A stretch of DNA of 64,000 bases from Apostichopus japonicus (GCF_037975245.1 NC_092561.1:1958501-2022500); one strand, 5' to 3'; shown: positions 15,501 to 27,475, numbered from the stretch's first letter. Made by a program: numbers and translations. Notes: generated by a model not told the origin, from the sequence alone.

Positions 15501-18500
15501 AAATGAATAAGAGTTTAACTGACGCTAAAGAAATGGATCGTCTTGGGCAGATTAACAAATCATTGCAAGTATAAATAAGTAGCTCTGCTGTGAAAAAAAA
15601 GTTCAATATCGGCTTGCTGTTATCGGCAATTAGGCAAAATTTTACCGATACCGATATGCTGCCGATATTGCAAATATCGGCCGATACCGATATTGAAAAC
15701 GATTATCGGCGCAACACTAGTTTCAATGAAATACTTTTCCCATGCAGTGACCATTAACAGCATATTTTGCCAGAACTTTCAAATTAGGCAAAATATCATC
15801 ACAGAAAAATCAGGTCTACAGTCATTTTTGTTTTCCAAGTAACTTACCCTGTAAGTGCTGTACTGTACCATTTTCAAAGTTTTGTAGTTATGTTGTGTTT
15901 GTCAATCTTTCTATGCAAAATTAGATGCAAATATTTTTTTTGTGATAAAGATAAACTCATACTGGATCCTTCCCTTACTTAAACAATCAGTCTGATGTTA
16001 CATTACATGTACAGGGATGAGCCTGGGGTAAAAAAAAAATTGCAGAACTTTGCAAAAATAGCGGTATGGGCTCCAGTTTGCATATATACTACAGTGTGTT
16101 AGGATATAGTTTTTGTCCCTTGGAGTTTGGATATCCATAGGTAATGAAAAACATGCGAACGACGGATCAATTGATACAACGCTGTTGTTAGAAATTCATT
16201 GAATTGAGAGGTGTAAATCTCGGAGGTAGAAAATATTCCGCGAATTCGCGGAAAAAGCTCATGCCTGCATGTATTAGTTCAGACAGTCAGACGAACGGAA
16301 GGATGGCCCTGCCTCTTTAATTTATGGATCCTCCTGGAGGAATACTCACGAAGGTAACAGGTTGGATCTGATTATTTCTATGAGCCCCATCGAAGGATCC
16401 ATCTGGGCATAAACACATGCAAGCACAGCGGTTAGAACCGCTAACCACGTAGCCGGACTCACTGGGTACGTATTCCGATGCATACGATTCTGAATAAAAA
16501 TAAATAAAACAACGGTGAAAAGTGGAAACAATAATTACTAGCAGTTTCAGAGATGGCTGTACACTAAGTATATAAATATATTCAAACTTACTGTAGAATT
16601 TATGGTAGACCAATTGACTGCTAAGGTTGTGGGGATACAGGTAAGGGAGGAGGGAAGTAAATTTGCAGAATACTGGACTAAAATATTAATAAAACAACAG
16701 TAAAAAGTGGAAACAATAATTACTAGAAGCTTCAGAGTTGGCTGTAAACTAAGTAAATAAATATTCCAAAACTTACTGTAGAACTTACAATAGAACAAGA
16801 GTGTAAATGTTGTGGGGGGACAGGGAGGAGTGAAGTAAATTTGCAGAAAATTGGACTAAAATACAAATTGTGTGGAGGAGACTAACATTTCCATTACTTC
16901 CATAAGCAATGGTCGTTCCTCTGATATTTTCCTCCACATATCTCTTTCCGTAATGTTTTTTTGCTACTGTATTTATAAAGGTTGGTGAACCCAAGCCTTT
17001 GAGAAGGACATGCACTGTTTACCTTTCAAAGTCAGACAAAATTTACATTGGCACGAGGTCTATTTACAGGAAAGATTATATCAAGGGATTACTACATTGT
17101 GACTCACTACTTAAAATAGATTCCTCACTAGTTATGCAATCATTTGCAGTGTTTCTGACCTTTGTACACCCCGCCATTCAGATCTATCATAACCTACTGG
17201 ACTTTATCCGAGATTTGCATAACAAGAAAACAAACAAAAAGTAAAGTGTTACTGATACAGTCTACACTACTAGACACTACTACAGTACAGTATATAGTCA
17301 CATGGCTTGGAGATCTTTGGACTGATGCCAAAACGGATACTATACAGTCTAACAGATATAAAAACAACATAAAAATGTTGAAATTGATTAGATTTATGGG
17401 ATAAAAGAAACCTACTTGAGACTTGATCTATTAACAACATCAATTAATCATGTGTCATATCAGGGATTTTGCAAAATACATAACAAAGTTTATTGCTTGT
17501 CGTTGTTGATTATATTGTGAGTGTGTGTGTACTGACTACAGAGGGCAATATTCTTCTCCCTTCTCCCTACTCCATCCCCCCACCCCCCCCCCCAACATTT
17601 TCTACTCCACATAAATGTGACTTGACATCAAACATTAACAGTGCTTAATTAATTTTTCTTTGTCTCTTGGGGAGGATGATTCCAAAATCCAATACACAAA
17701 GAGTCGGTTTTATAAAATCTTGGGGCTGCCCCTGAATTCAGGATAAATTATTCACTGATTTCTACTCTACACATATCCTTTTACAATTCAGAATGGGAGC
17801 TGTTGCATAAACATTGTAAACTGTGATACTGTTGACTGAGACTTTAGGAAACCTATTACCCGTTTGCTGTGGTTTCCATTCCTGTGTTGAAACCAAATAA
17901 ATCACTTGTTACCAAACAAAAGGATAGTGGGGGGGGTGACTTAATATGAAATAACATTCTGTACGATTCAAATTCACAAGTTGTTAATACCAGGAATGGT
18001 TAGAAAATGTTCCCCTTTCATCACTCTAAAACAAACTTTCAAACTGTTATTGACTCAACCTACTTTATTCTGAACTTTTGTAAACTACATCCTAGGTATA
18101 ATCTGGATCTGAATCAAATTCAACCATTCAAACTTGGTGTTCTAATAATCGCAAATAACAAAGCACACTTTTTTTTTTCAATTAACACGCTGCACTGCTT
18201 CTTCAGTATCCCTGTGAACAGGTGTAAAGTATTTAAAGGGGGATATGGAGGGGGGATTTACATCCCCACTTTTTTGTCTTAAATCCATACAAAATTTGTT
18301 ATTCACACAATCTTTCATTTAGATCTAATTTATTTATAGTCTAGACAATACCACAAAATTCCCACAAAGCCTCACAATATCTCAAGCATCGTTCATTCAC
18401 ACTTGAGCACAGAGAGGTCACAACAGTGACAACACCATAAAGTAGAACTTTTAGGTTCATAATATATACATATCCAGTGTCATGCTAGAAATTATTCATC

Positions 18501-19180
18501 CATAACACACTGTGATTGAAAATATGAAATAAACACAAGAATTTCATGACGATGAAACTGTTCTACTCGTTTTATATATAGCCAGTACAGGATCCTGGTA
18601 TATTTTAATTGAACCATACATGGACTTGCACTCCCTTTCTTCAGCACTTCACCTCCCTCCCCCCACCCCTTCCCCCACCTCTTTCATTTTTACTAAGTTC
18701 TAGAGGTAGCACCAGAGGATTCATTCTGGGGTTGGGAGGGAGAGGGGTGGAGGGGGGAAGAGGTAGTGTGAACAAACTTTAAACAGACATGTGACTTTGC
18801 TTTGAGGGGACAACCACCAATTTACCTCAAAATGCTAGATTATAAAATGATACTACCCACCCCCACCCCATCCCCTGGGGCTCCACAATCCTTGTCTATT
18901 ACCAAGTGAGCCCATGCAGATACCTACTGAACCAATGTTGAGCACAATGAGTTATGTACAGTCCAAACTGAGGTGTGGTAACTACTACATACAACAAAAA
19001 TGTTTAAAATACTGTACAGTCAAAATAATGATTCACCTGCAATCTTTTCAGCTTCTTGATCCAGGTTCGCCTTCCTGTCTGGTAGATTTCCTTGAGCATT
19101 TCATGATTGACATCGAGATCAATCTTACCCTCATGGGTGATGGTGAACTTTAGGGCCACCGCCTGGTGGGCCTCCGCCAT
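596..19180 (-). CDS. CPT1: Carnitine O-palmitoyltransferase 1, N-terminal half (3' part off the window)
   Basis: Outer-mitochondrial-membrane enzyme that moves long-chain acyl groups from CoA to carnitine, the entry step of fatty-acid oxidation. Coding exons on the minus strand: 19180-19037, 16489-16350, 4934-4766, 3424-3323, 2599-2384, 2077-1881, 1208-1098 and 676-596. All have AG/GT borders and matching phases, giving about 386 residues. Exon 1 starts MAEAHQAVA, keeping Glu3 and His5, which are known to matter for malonyl-CoA inhibition of liver CPT1. Exon 2 ([14 protein letters not shown]) and exon 3 ([16 protein letters not shown]) carry the two membrane segments. Exon 5 carries the family motif [16 protein letters not shown] and exon 6 [11 protein letters not shown]. 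The catalytic His and the rest of the acyltransferase domain lie beyond position 1. Intron 2 is 11.4 kb. I chose this ATG because it matches the family N-terminus exactly. Vertebrate CPT1A, B and C cannot be told apart here; this is probably the single invertebrate form. Confidence 0.95.
1436..1625. repeat. Degenerate minisatellite in CPT1 intron 6
   Basis: About seven irregular copies of a unit built on TTTTCCTGAGTTAGAGTC, separated by variable AGTCATTGC-type spacers. It lies between the exons at 1208 and 1881. No coding potential is seen. Confidence 0.7.
2693..3100. repeat. 20-bp minisatellite in CPT1 intron 4
   Basis: About 20 imperfect tandem copies of a 20-bp unit close to CTCATGCTGTTGTACTCGTA, between the exons at 2599 and 3323. 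The array gives a spurious open frame on the plus strand rich in Leu, Tyr and Cys. Confidence 0.85.
4935..5584. other. Start of CPT1 intron 2
   Basis: Unique-looking AT-rich intronic sequence between exon 3 and the minisatellite. No exon, RNA gene or element is recognised. On the other side of exon 3, intron 3 carries a pure run of about 23 A near 4514. Confidence 0.5.
5585..6885. repeat. Minisatellite with higher-order structure (AACACCATCATCATCACACCATGT units)
   Basis: About 1.3 kb of tandem units of roughly 18-24 bp built on AACACCATCATCATCACACC, with ATGT or ATGTGT linkers. The units are grouped into larger blocks. A block beginning CCATGTGTAACACC and containing the rare variant GTAACTGGTCATCATC starts near 5678, 5990 and 6418, spaced about 312 and 428 bp. 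The last two blocks are almost identical over hundreds of bases, pointing to recent block-level duplication. It lies in CPT1 intron 2. The open frames across it (Thr-Ile-Ile-Thr-Pro and His-rich) are repeat artefacts. Confidence 0.95.
7516..9295 (-). mobile_element. Kolobok-like (T2-type) DNA transposon with TTAA ends and THAP remnant
   Basis: Inverted termini: the left end reads AGAAGAACGATAGTGA after TTAA (7512-7515). The right end, reverse-complemented, reads AGATGAACGATAGTGA, followed by TTAA (9296-9299). TTAA target duplication plus a THAP-type zinc finger inside is the combination known for the Kolobok superfamily, and TTAAAG-type termini resemble T2 MITEs. P-like is less likely because no 8-bp duplication is seen. 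The element is about 1.8 kb and holds only a THAP fragment, so it is probably non-autonomous. It sits in CPT1 intron 2. Confidence 0.65.
8692..8966 (-). pseudogene. THAP zinc-finger fragment of the transposon-encoded protein
   Basis: Read on the minus strand, this frame gives a THAP domain: CVVRGC (first Cys pair), then FLNFPSG, the core Trp in KLWIRF, and CSAHF (last Cys-His). That is the C2CH pattern of DNA-binding THAP fingers. The frame then runs only to KVTKVIKV and stops at 8692, far short of a transposase. Upstream there is an in-frame TAG before the first Cys and no in-frame Met between them. It is therefore either a spliced second exon (a CACTAG acceptor is possible) or a broken gene. 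No catalytic domain is seen in the rest of the element. Confidence 0.6.
9301..13897. other. CPT1 intron 2, middle part
   Basis: About 4.6 kb of AT-rich intron with short C- or G-runs (near 11229, 12707 and 13303) and a CAGACAGA microsatellite near 13577. Short ORFs occur on both strands but none shows a protein motif or splice structure I can support. Confidence 0.5.
13906..15719. mobile_element. Non-autonomous hAT transposon with CCGATA-rich ends
   Basis: Exact 8-bp target duplication GTTTCAAT at 13898-13905 and 15720-15727. Terminal inverted repeat TAGTGTTGCGCCGAT at the left, its complement at the right. Eight-base duplications with TAGTG/CAGTG termini are typical of hAT. The first 90 and last 80 bases are dense in CCGATA/TATCGG motifs in both orientations, looking like subterminal transposase-binding sites. 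I find no transposase. A GC-rich stretch near 15080-15300 looks like a fragment of another dispersed repeat. It lies in CPT1 intron 2. Confidence 0.88.
15728..16349. other. CPT1 intron 2, end next to exon 2
   Basis: AT-rich intronic sequence between the hAT element and exon 2. Nothing else is recognised. Confidence 0.4.
16505..16866. repeat. Direct duplication, about 185-bp period, in CPT1 intron 1
   Basis: Two adjacent diverged copies, for example GTGGAAACAATAATTACT at 16522 and again at 16707, and AAGTAAATTTGCAGAA in each. The duplication begins just upstream of exon 2 on the minus strand and does not include coding sequence. Confidence 0.8.
16867..19036. other. CPT1 intron 1, remainder
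   Basis: AT-rich intron with C-runs (17576-17594) and pyrimidine- or purine-rich patches near 18650-18770. No exon or element is recognised. Confidence 0.5.
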
Positions 19181-19244
19181 TCTCTACCGGCTTCCGTCAG
19201 CTATGGCACTTGCTATATTTAAGGCCCTCCTACCGATCGATCGA
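19181..19244 (-). other. Probable 5' UTR part of CPT1 coding exon 1
   Basis: Just upstream of the CPT1 ATG there is a plausible 3' splice site on the minus strand (CCACCCCACACAG) ending at 19245. The first coding exon may therefore begin at about 19244, with its promoter and a leader exon further right. A possible leader-exon donor (AAAAGTAAGTTCC) ends at 23515 in a CG-richer stretch, but nothing ties it to this gene except strand and order. Confidence 0.3.
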
Positions 19245-21499
19245 CTGTGTGGGGTGGCAAAGGTTACAAATGATGAAATGAAAAACATTAAATTTACGGA
19301 GTTATTTATATACTTAGAGTAACAATAGACCATTAAACAAAGAAGACGAAGCTTATAATGTACAGTCATATCAAACTGTCTATGGCGATGTCTGTGTAGT
19401 TTGTGTGGATTTTAATGTGTTTATGGGCATGGCTTATCACTGCATACAGTCAACTACAGAGTGCAAAAGTTACTTAAATATATACTGAACAAGTGAACAG
19501 CAGACAATTTAAAGGGGAAAAAACAAAGAAAACATTGCACCTGTGATACTAATGTCACTTACGAATCCCTATTTTCCTGGTCTTGTCACATGTATCATGT
19601 TTTCATCCAGTGACTTGCTGTTCTAATGTACACACTTATAATGCATTGCGTACAAACAGTATGTACTTATATTTTGTATTAAATGGAGTGTTGTGCACAG
19701 CTTTATGACCTATATACAGCAAGACATGCTCTGGCTGTGTTTCATGAATTGTGCAAAAACATACAACAAATTTCAGACAATCAACAAGAATAGATAAAGA
19801 ACTGGGCTTTGGTCCAAAGTTCACTAAGTATTTTGATATGAATCACAGTGACTGTATCACATTTGTGATTATTTTTGGCTTGCTGTTATCATGTTATGTG
19901 GACATGTCTGTCTGTCTGTCTGCTGTCTGCTGGCAAGTAAACAACGGACTATATATACATGTGGCTACAGCTACGACTTCTACAGCATGATAGTTCAGCT
20001 TTGTTTATATGGATGCAAAGAGTCACAGCTTTAATATCAAAGGCGCAGGGCATAATTTGTCCGGTATGCTATGCATAATGGGCAAGATCTATACCAATTT
20101 TATTGTACACAAGAAACAGAGTATTTTGTAACCTGGGAACATTCAGAGGTTTGAAAACTGAACTATACAAAACTCAAGCACTAATTATTCCCTGCAACGG
20201 ATGCTGTAGATTACACAAAAGGTACAGCATATCAGACATAGGTCTATTAGGAAACTGGTCCCATGGACCAACGTTCAATGGTCTTAACTTCACTACTTGC
20301 TATGAACCCTGTAACCTGCACATGTATGTATGAATCCTGTAACCTGCACATGTATGCATACAATTTGTTAGTTTATTTTCAAGGGTAAGAAAGTAATTAA
20401 TTTCATTGAAATTTCTCAAGAGCACTATGAACAATGAACATGTAACTGACACGGCCTCTGAGTGAGTAAATATGTTATCTTTAAATGCATTTGGTTAATT
20501 CCAGGTATAGCACACCACCAAACAAACAATTGAGTCACAAGTCACATGAGCTCTTCCCGAACCTACCAGCATTTTCTCTCTCTTCTGTTGCCGTCCGGTC
20601 TCTTTGCCGTCTGCTCAAGTTGCAATTGTGTACACATTGCCGATTAAACTGCCCCGTGCAGACCAGATGTTTAAAACTATGTTTTTATACCTAGATATTT
20701 CCATTCATCTTCAGAGAGATCACTTCATATTGACTATTGGGGGCAAGAGAGTGGGGGCGGAGGGGGGGGGGGGGTGAAGAGAGGTACCATGGGGATTGGG
20801 ATTCAATTTTCAAATGGTACTGTCAATCTTTTGCATAATATGTATGACCACGCATTATAATAACATACATGAAACTGAGCTGGAAAATCATTTTGTTCAA
20901 GCCTCAATGAAATCCATGGCACTGAATAAAGGAGATACAGTAATGTTATATGGCAAGTTTAACAGCAAAAAGGCAAATATCTGTGATTGTGCAGTGCAGA
21001 TAAAAAGGGGGGGGGGGGGTACTTATTGGGCCAAATTTGTTCCAGTTGCAGAGACATTGAACACTGAAATTATTCATAATTTAGTTTATTTCGATAGAAG
21101 TGCCTTGCACAGTAACCAGTGACATCACATACATGGCCAACACAGAAAGGCCGTCTTTGTTTTGTTTTTCAGTTTATTTATCACAACTGGAACTTGATAT
21201 ACATCTGACATTACTACAAAAGATATGCCTCACAGTGGTTTTGAATATAAATTTCCAAAAATTCTATCCAGTTTTAGAACACAACAAGGAAGTTACAGCA
21301 AACTTGTATTGCTTGGTAAAATTGCGTCTTCCTGACTGTGATATGGGTTTACTGTGTATACATGAAACAGCAGACCTGTGCCATACATCTATTTTGGTAT
21401 TTGTGCAACTATTTCCTGTTACAACCAGAAGACCCTTCCATTGACTGAACAAAACTTCCTGCTTAGTCTACATGAATGGGTAACTCCAGGTGGCTTTCA
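19245..21499. other. Region upstream of CPT1 (promoter or leader intron)
   Basis: It should contain the CPT1 promoter or an untranslated leader intron. I see no conserved motif. There is a G-rich tract near 20750-20780 and short ORFs without recognisable domains. Confidence 0.4.
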
Positions 21500-21612
21500 A
21501 TGTACGTATGTATGTAATTTAGATCCTCCTGCAAGCAGGAACTTGCGAAGAAGCCATCATTGGCTTATCAAAGCCGCAAGCTGACCGAAGTCAGTCTCTT
21601 AGATTCATAATT
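21500..21612 (-). repeat. 3' fragment of the tRNA-derived SINE family
   Basis: Matches the 3' half of the full SINE copies at 35880 and 53141 (shared core GCAAGCTGACCGAAGTCAG) with its GTATGTATGTA tail, but lacks the tRNA-like head. 5'-truncated copies are expected from LINE-driven retroposition. Confidence 0.8.
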
Positions 21613-21615
21613 AAC

Positions 21616-24600
21616 ATTGTGGGTTAATATGACCCATTTAACATGCTGAACCTTGAAGATCAACAAAAGTGATGAGAGACATTTCAGTGTTGGTCCCCAA
21701 ACTAAGGGTAAGTGAGCCACGGAAGAAATACAGTGGGACAGGATATTTCCAGACATCAAAAAAATTTATCTACAGCATTCAGTCTGTCAACAGAGATCTC
21801 TTAAGTTATTTATAAACATAAATATTCAGTTTCATAGTCCATAGCTAATGTTCATGCATTCAGAGGATCGTTTTCCTTAGGGGGTGGGGGGGGAACGGTG
21901 ATCGATCATGACTCAGTACTCGTGAACGATCCTGGGTTGTGGGTCTAAGAATTAGCAGACTGCTGCATTACAGTATACTACAGAAGGTACTGTTACATAA
22001 TTCAAGCACAATACAGCATATTAGATACATACATAGATATTCAGTGTGTGGAATGTGGTGAGACAAATTACTGTGTTCATGCCACGATCTCTAACTATGA
22101 GGTTGCTTCCCAAAATGGGTTGCCAGGCTTTGATGGTGGGTTCACAGTGATGAAATTTGGTTTGATCTACAGACACTGTAGAGTGACAGTGCAATGGTTT
22201 GTAGGGTTGTGTGTCAAGAAACACAAAGGTAAAATATCATTCATGATCAGTAAACGATGTTTCCAATAGAATCTGACAAAAAATGTCCTCTTCGTGACTT
22301 GGTAATTCTCCAGTTTTGACAAAGGTGTGTTTGCAGTTCTTAACTTATTTCGGTCAATGTGTAATCAGCTTGCAATCACATGTATTAATTAGAATGACCT
22401 ATCACAACAGATTACACATATATATTGGGTGATTTTAGGCCTTCGTCATACATAGAAAATATAGAAAATAGTGGCTAGCCTTGGCCATAGGCCAAACTCA
22501 ATACAGGCCTAAGTTAACTTAACCTAGTTTGTGAATTACAACGAGGATTATACTGGCTAACGCCTTTTCATTGATACAAAATTACTTCCCCGAAGACAAA
22601 CATTTTATCGCCACCCTTACTTACCGATTGTCTTCGTAATATACCAATCAGTTCCAGATGAAAGTGCGTTTGTTTCCTATATGCGATACAATGTTTTTTA
22701 ATGTTAAATTTGCAGTCAACTTACATACACATGGTTTTCTTGTTGTATGTGTAAGTTCCCGGCGTTATGTATTTGTTAGTTCCTCGAATAACTACGTCAC
22801 TATTGAGCCATTCCATTATTGTATTTTGAGAGGGGAAAAATATAGTATTACAATTATTTTGTCCTATTGCTTCTTTATATCAGTAATTTTGATACTTGAA
22901 TTTTCATTGTTAAGAACTTTAATAATATTTTAAATTTTCTAAATTACTAATTGTTAAGTTTTATGAATAATATAAATATATATTATCAAACTATTACCTA
23001 TATTTTCACTTCCCGTTTTGGAGGCTTGGTCGAGGACGATAATGGGCGTATCTAGCGCGAGCTGCATGGTTTGTTTACTATAAGTGACCTACAGATGACT
23101 TTCACATTCTCTTCACTGTATAACTATAATGCAACAAAACTACTCTACGGATTTTCAACTTGAAAGTCACCTTGGCACTCGGGTTATGTGTTACGTTTAC
23201 AAGTCCGAGTAATACTCAGCCGGAAACTGTTCATATCAAGAATAAATTCTCTTCCTATGACCTTAATGAATAGTCAGTTACTAAACGTACCTATAGTCAG
23301 CTTCCGCAGAATTTTTAGTGAAACAACATTCAGTGATTTTCTTCATAGAGTAAAATATCAATGCGACCTCGATCTTTTCACATATGCTAATGACGGTACC
23401 AAACATTCTCGGTACGATTGAGGGGAGGGTGAGGACTATTGTGAAGAAACCAAGTTTTAAATCAGCCTCCGGGACCCGACAGAGTGGTGCGGTGGTGAGT
23501 GGAGGGGAACTTACTTTTGAAGCCACCGAGAAGGAAAATTGACTACGTAGTGTTAATTAACGGGTAGTAAATTAATACGGGGGTATAAACAAATACAAAG
23601 GTAGTATAGAAAATGATCAAAGAGGTTGAACGCTGGGGCAGGTGACAGCTATAGGCGATCGGTAGCCAGGCCGTGCCACTATCCCTCTTCCCGTGCTGCA
23701 GACTGCTGTGTCCCCCCCCCCCTCATTTCTGTTTCACAATCAATTTCACACCTTACAGGACACGAATATTGCACCATCATTTCAAACTTCCTGGCTACGA
23801 GTATGACTGGGGTTAACTACCAGGATTAGTAAACTGTTAATGGCTCTTTATGATGTCACAATTAAAACTTGTTCAAGTGGTGAGCAAAACCAATGCTTGA
23901 GCTAACTTTGTTGTTTTACTATGTTAGTAGTAGTATGAATGGTTGGGTTTACGTGCTGCTCTGTATAGTATTGAAGTCAGCTAATATACCTATTTAGTAT
24001 AGAGTCAGATATGTATACAGTGACGGGTGTATGCTTTCTCAATACCCAGAGCGTAGATAGACTTCTGTATTTAGGGCCTCGATGCTCTATAATTATAACA
24101 GGGGTTAGGCATGCATGACCTATTTCTGTAAAAAAAAACAATTCTGACAATTATTTTTCTTGGGAAGGGGGGTGGGGAAGCTGACAGGTATTTGGGTCCT
24201 AGCCCACACCCTGGCTACGCCACTGTATTAGCGTTTACGCAGAGTTTTTTATCATGGGAAGTACCACACAGTTTATCCGGACTGGTTTTGTCAGATTAAA
24301 GTGGATTAAAACATATAGCTTCCGGGACTTTCCTCCAGGTCTCCGATGGGGCCGGTGCCCTCCGAACACAATGGGCTTCCACTATATAAGTGATGTTAGA
24401 AACATTATGATACAATTTTCGTTTACTAAAGATGAAATATTTAGAGGGCTCGGCGTTTTGGTCTTATAGCAGGACGGCTTCTTCCGGCAAATAACGAAAA
24501 CTGTTTGCTTTTGAAGACGATTCGTCAGGCCCTCAAAAGTATATGTTACCTAAAACAGGCCCTTTGCAGTAGATGAGCAATTTGTTAACTGTTTCTCTTT

Positions 24601-26010
24601 CTTGAATTTAAGATAGAATATTGATAACATGCATGTCTGAGTACTACGTACGGTGACCGTATCTGGCATCCGTGGTGAAAGCAAATATATATATATACTA
24701 CTAATTAAAAATGTTACTAATTAAGGAAATCTTGATTAATAAAAATAACAACAACAATAATAATAATAATCAGGCGGTTATTAATTCGATACTGCTATAT
24801 AAAGCAAAAAACGAAAAAAAAATTCCACGTTATCGTCCTTTAAACTTTTGTATATATCCATTGTTGTGTTTCAATCACCAATTAGATGCCCGTACACATT
24901 TGGAATCATCAGGGCATGCTAGCCACAAAAATGTGTTGGATCTATGTGATGCTATCCTTGTAATTACATCCGCCATTCATCGTTCCGATACAATGAATGT
25001 ATAGCCCTCTTAAATGTCTACTTTTGTTGATTGCCACCACATTATGAATTAATTAGCGGTTATTGTTCTAGCTTCCTTTAAGCTGAACATCAGTAAACGA
25101 GTAGTAGGCCCATACGTCTGTTCTGTCAGGCATACGGCCGTAGCCGGGCAGTAGTACTACAGGTTTAACGTCTTTAATTAATCTATGGTGGCATACGCCA
25201 TATGGAGTCTATATAGTCAGTCCGCCCGAGTGTTCAGGAAAAGTGCAGAAAAACATCAGGAGAACATCTGGTTTGATACGTTATGAACTTCTTCTTGGGG
25301 CTTGGATGTCAGAGTGCACAAATGGAGGTAAATGTGATGCAAAACTTGGTAGGTCAATTGAGGTAATTAATTAGGCAGCATACGAAACATGTTTACTACT
25401 GAATAAAGAGGTTTGTTTACAAGTGACGAGACCTTCAGGCTCCCACATACAAACAATCTTCCTAGTCACAATACTGAAATTTGAAAGTGCCATGAGTGAC
25501 CAACGTGTTAGCTATCCAGCTATTGAGAACTTCTACAAGGACTTACATACCAACGTTACTTTGACGATTTCATGTGTTAGTCAATGGAGCAATAATATGG
25601 CTGTGGTACCCTATGAGGAGTACGCATAAAATAGATGGCGCTCATCCGAAACCATACCATATGCGCAGAAATTAACCTTGAATCAAGGAATATTCTTTAT
25701 ATATATAGTGTGGTATAGTTCTAGAAATAACCATGTAAACAGCTGCGCTTAAAGTGAATGGACTGTAAAGTATATTACAATGATTTTGACAATACTAATT
25801 TAAAAAAGTTATCCGTAACCATGGGATGGGGAACCGTTGAAAGGTCTTCTCCTGATATAAGACATCCAGCAGCAAATAAAATGTAACTACAATGTCCATG
25901 TGTATATTTATTGCATCAGTACATGACCGTACGAAATGTTATAGTAAAACGTATTACGAATTCAGCTCTACACTGTAAGACTTTCAACAAGAGAGTATAC
26001 AATGAACAGT
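21616..26010. other. Intergenic, with one hAT end fragment
   Basis: No gene is recognised. Around 24160-24223 the sequence ends, on the minus strand, in CAGTGGCGTAGCCAGGG followed inward by C-rich sequence. This is a typical hAT terminus, but I could not find its partner. The segment 25430-25590 resembles 31200-31345 (both contain GAGAACTTCTACAAGGACTTACA), an unclassified dispersed repeat. A short AAT-rich microsatellite lies near 24745. Confidence 0.45.
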
Positions 26011-26014
26011 AAGC

Positions 26015-26231
26015 TATATAGAATAGTCCAGGTCAAAATTTCGTTTTGATATGTTAAATAGGAACATAATCTAAGCATTTTAGTGAAATTTGCATTTAAT
26101 TCCTATGTACCCTTTTTGAGATACTGACAATTGAAGTTAACACCTTCCCATAGGCGTACGAGGCGGGGGGGGGGGGGGACCAAATTTCTAGAGGACAATA
26201 AATTCGGGCAAAAGTCGAGAAGAGGAGAAGA

Positions 26232-26267
<36 letters not shown>

Positions 26268-27475
26268 AGCTTGCCCGAATCTTTTTCAAATTTTTGCCCG
26301 ACAATTCTGTGGAGAGCGTTTTATGTTATTTGTTTTGCGACATTAATATTCATATAGGCCTAATGATTTTCTTTATTTAGCATCATGTTGCCCGAATATT
26401 TCCGTGTAACACCACCGTAAGCGCAGCTCATCTGGGCTACCACGCTTTTTGCACTATCAAAAAATTTCTAACTAGTACGGTCAACTGTATACCTGGACAT
26501 CCCCGACATGAGTGTATATAAGAAACGTTATCTTGTTCATGGATGGTGGGTTTACAGGTTTATCATATTCTTTGTTATTTTTCATACTTTTTTGTGAGAC
26601 AAATTGCAGTCTCACCCGACACAGCGACATTATCCCGCCTACGTGTCGTTGAACAATGTATGTTTTTCTGGAGGTAGCTGAGTACTGTGTTAAAATAATA
26701 AATATGGTAACTAAATAGGAGCTTAAAAAATATACTGTCCTATTTTTCCCCTTCAAAGTGATGTTACCATTTTTTCTTCTTCTAATTTACCAAATTTTTG
26801 GGGAAGTGTCCATTTCTAAAACGTGAGATTATAAAATAAAGAATGTTTAGATGCAACTTGTAAGGCCTCAGAAGTGCCATTTCCGGCAATCTGAGAGGCA
26901 GTTTTTGCCAACAAAAATTCTTGTACGCTACGCGCCAACCGATGGTGGCGCTCCGTTTAGATAGTGTCACGGGAACTTTCGGGCACAAAACTTTCTGCCC
27001 CCCCCCCCAAACTGAAATGGTCCCGTACGCCTATGCACCTTCCGTACCATGAGTGAACTTGGAGCAAACAGGTGTGACGTCATAGTTACACACTGACAAA
27101 TAATGTTTTTTTTTCTTTATTTTTCAGTCTATTGAATTGACCTTGGATTGGATTACTACTTTGTCTAAAGGAAATGTGAAGTTTATAAAATACCAATACC
27201 TATGGTACATTCACATTATGGATGCATCCAATTGTGGAGTATAAAATTAGAGGTACATTTTAAAGGAAAACAAAACATTATTTATCAGTGTGCAACAATG
27301 ACTTCACACCTGTGTGCTCCAAATTCACTTTTGGTACTAAAGGCGACAACTTCAACTGTCAATATCTCAAAAAACTGTTAATAGGAATTGCATGAAAACT
27401 TCACCAGAATGCTTAGATTTTGTTCCTCTTTAACATATGAAAACGAAATTTGGACCTGCTCTATATTCTTTTAAA
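26015..27475. mobile_element. Inverted-repeat element with arms of about 200 bp, split by a hAT insertion
   Basis: The left arm (26015-26148, resuming at 27044-27120 after the inserted hAT) is the inverted, diverged partner of the right arm (about 27280-27475). Matching pieces include CAGGTCAAAATTTCG against CAGGTCCAAATTTCG and GGAGCAAACAGGTGTGA against GGAGCACACAGGTGTGA. The central part carries no ORF. No target duplication could be fixed, so the family is unknown. Confidence 0.7.
26149..27035 (-). mobile_element. Non-autonomous hAT element (8-bp TSD CACCTTCC)
   Basis: Exact 8-bp duplication CACCTTCC at 26141-26148 and 27036-27043, with inverted termini CATAGGCGTACG at both ends followed by G- or C-runs. 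Inside are an (AT)n microsatellite near 26236 and, on the minus strand at 26872-26985, a copy of the AAGCGGAGCGCCACC core shared with four other places in this window. It interrupts the left arm of an older inverted-repeat element. Confidence 0.85.

Noticed and set aside
23515-23530. CPT1 leader exon donor (AAAAGTAAGTTCC)
   Set aside because: A good donor match, but nothing links it to CPT1 other than strand; kept only as a remark.
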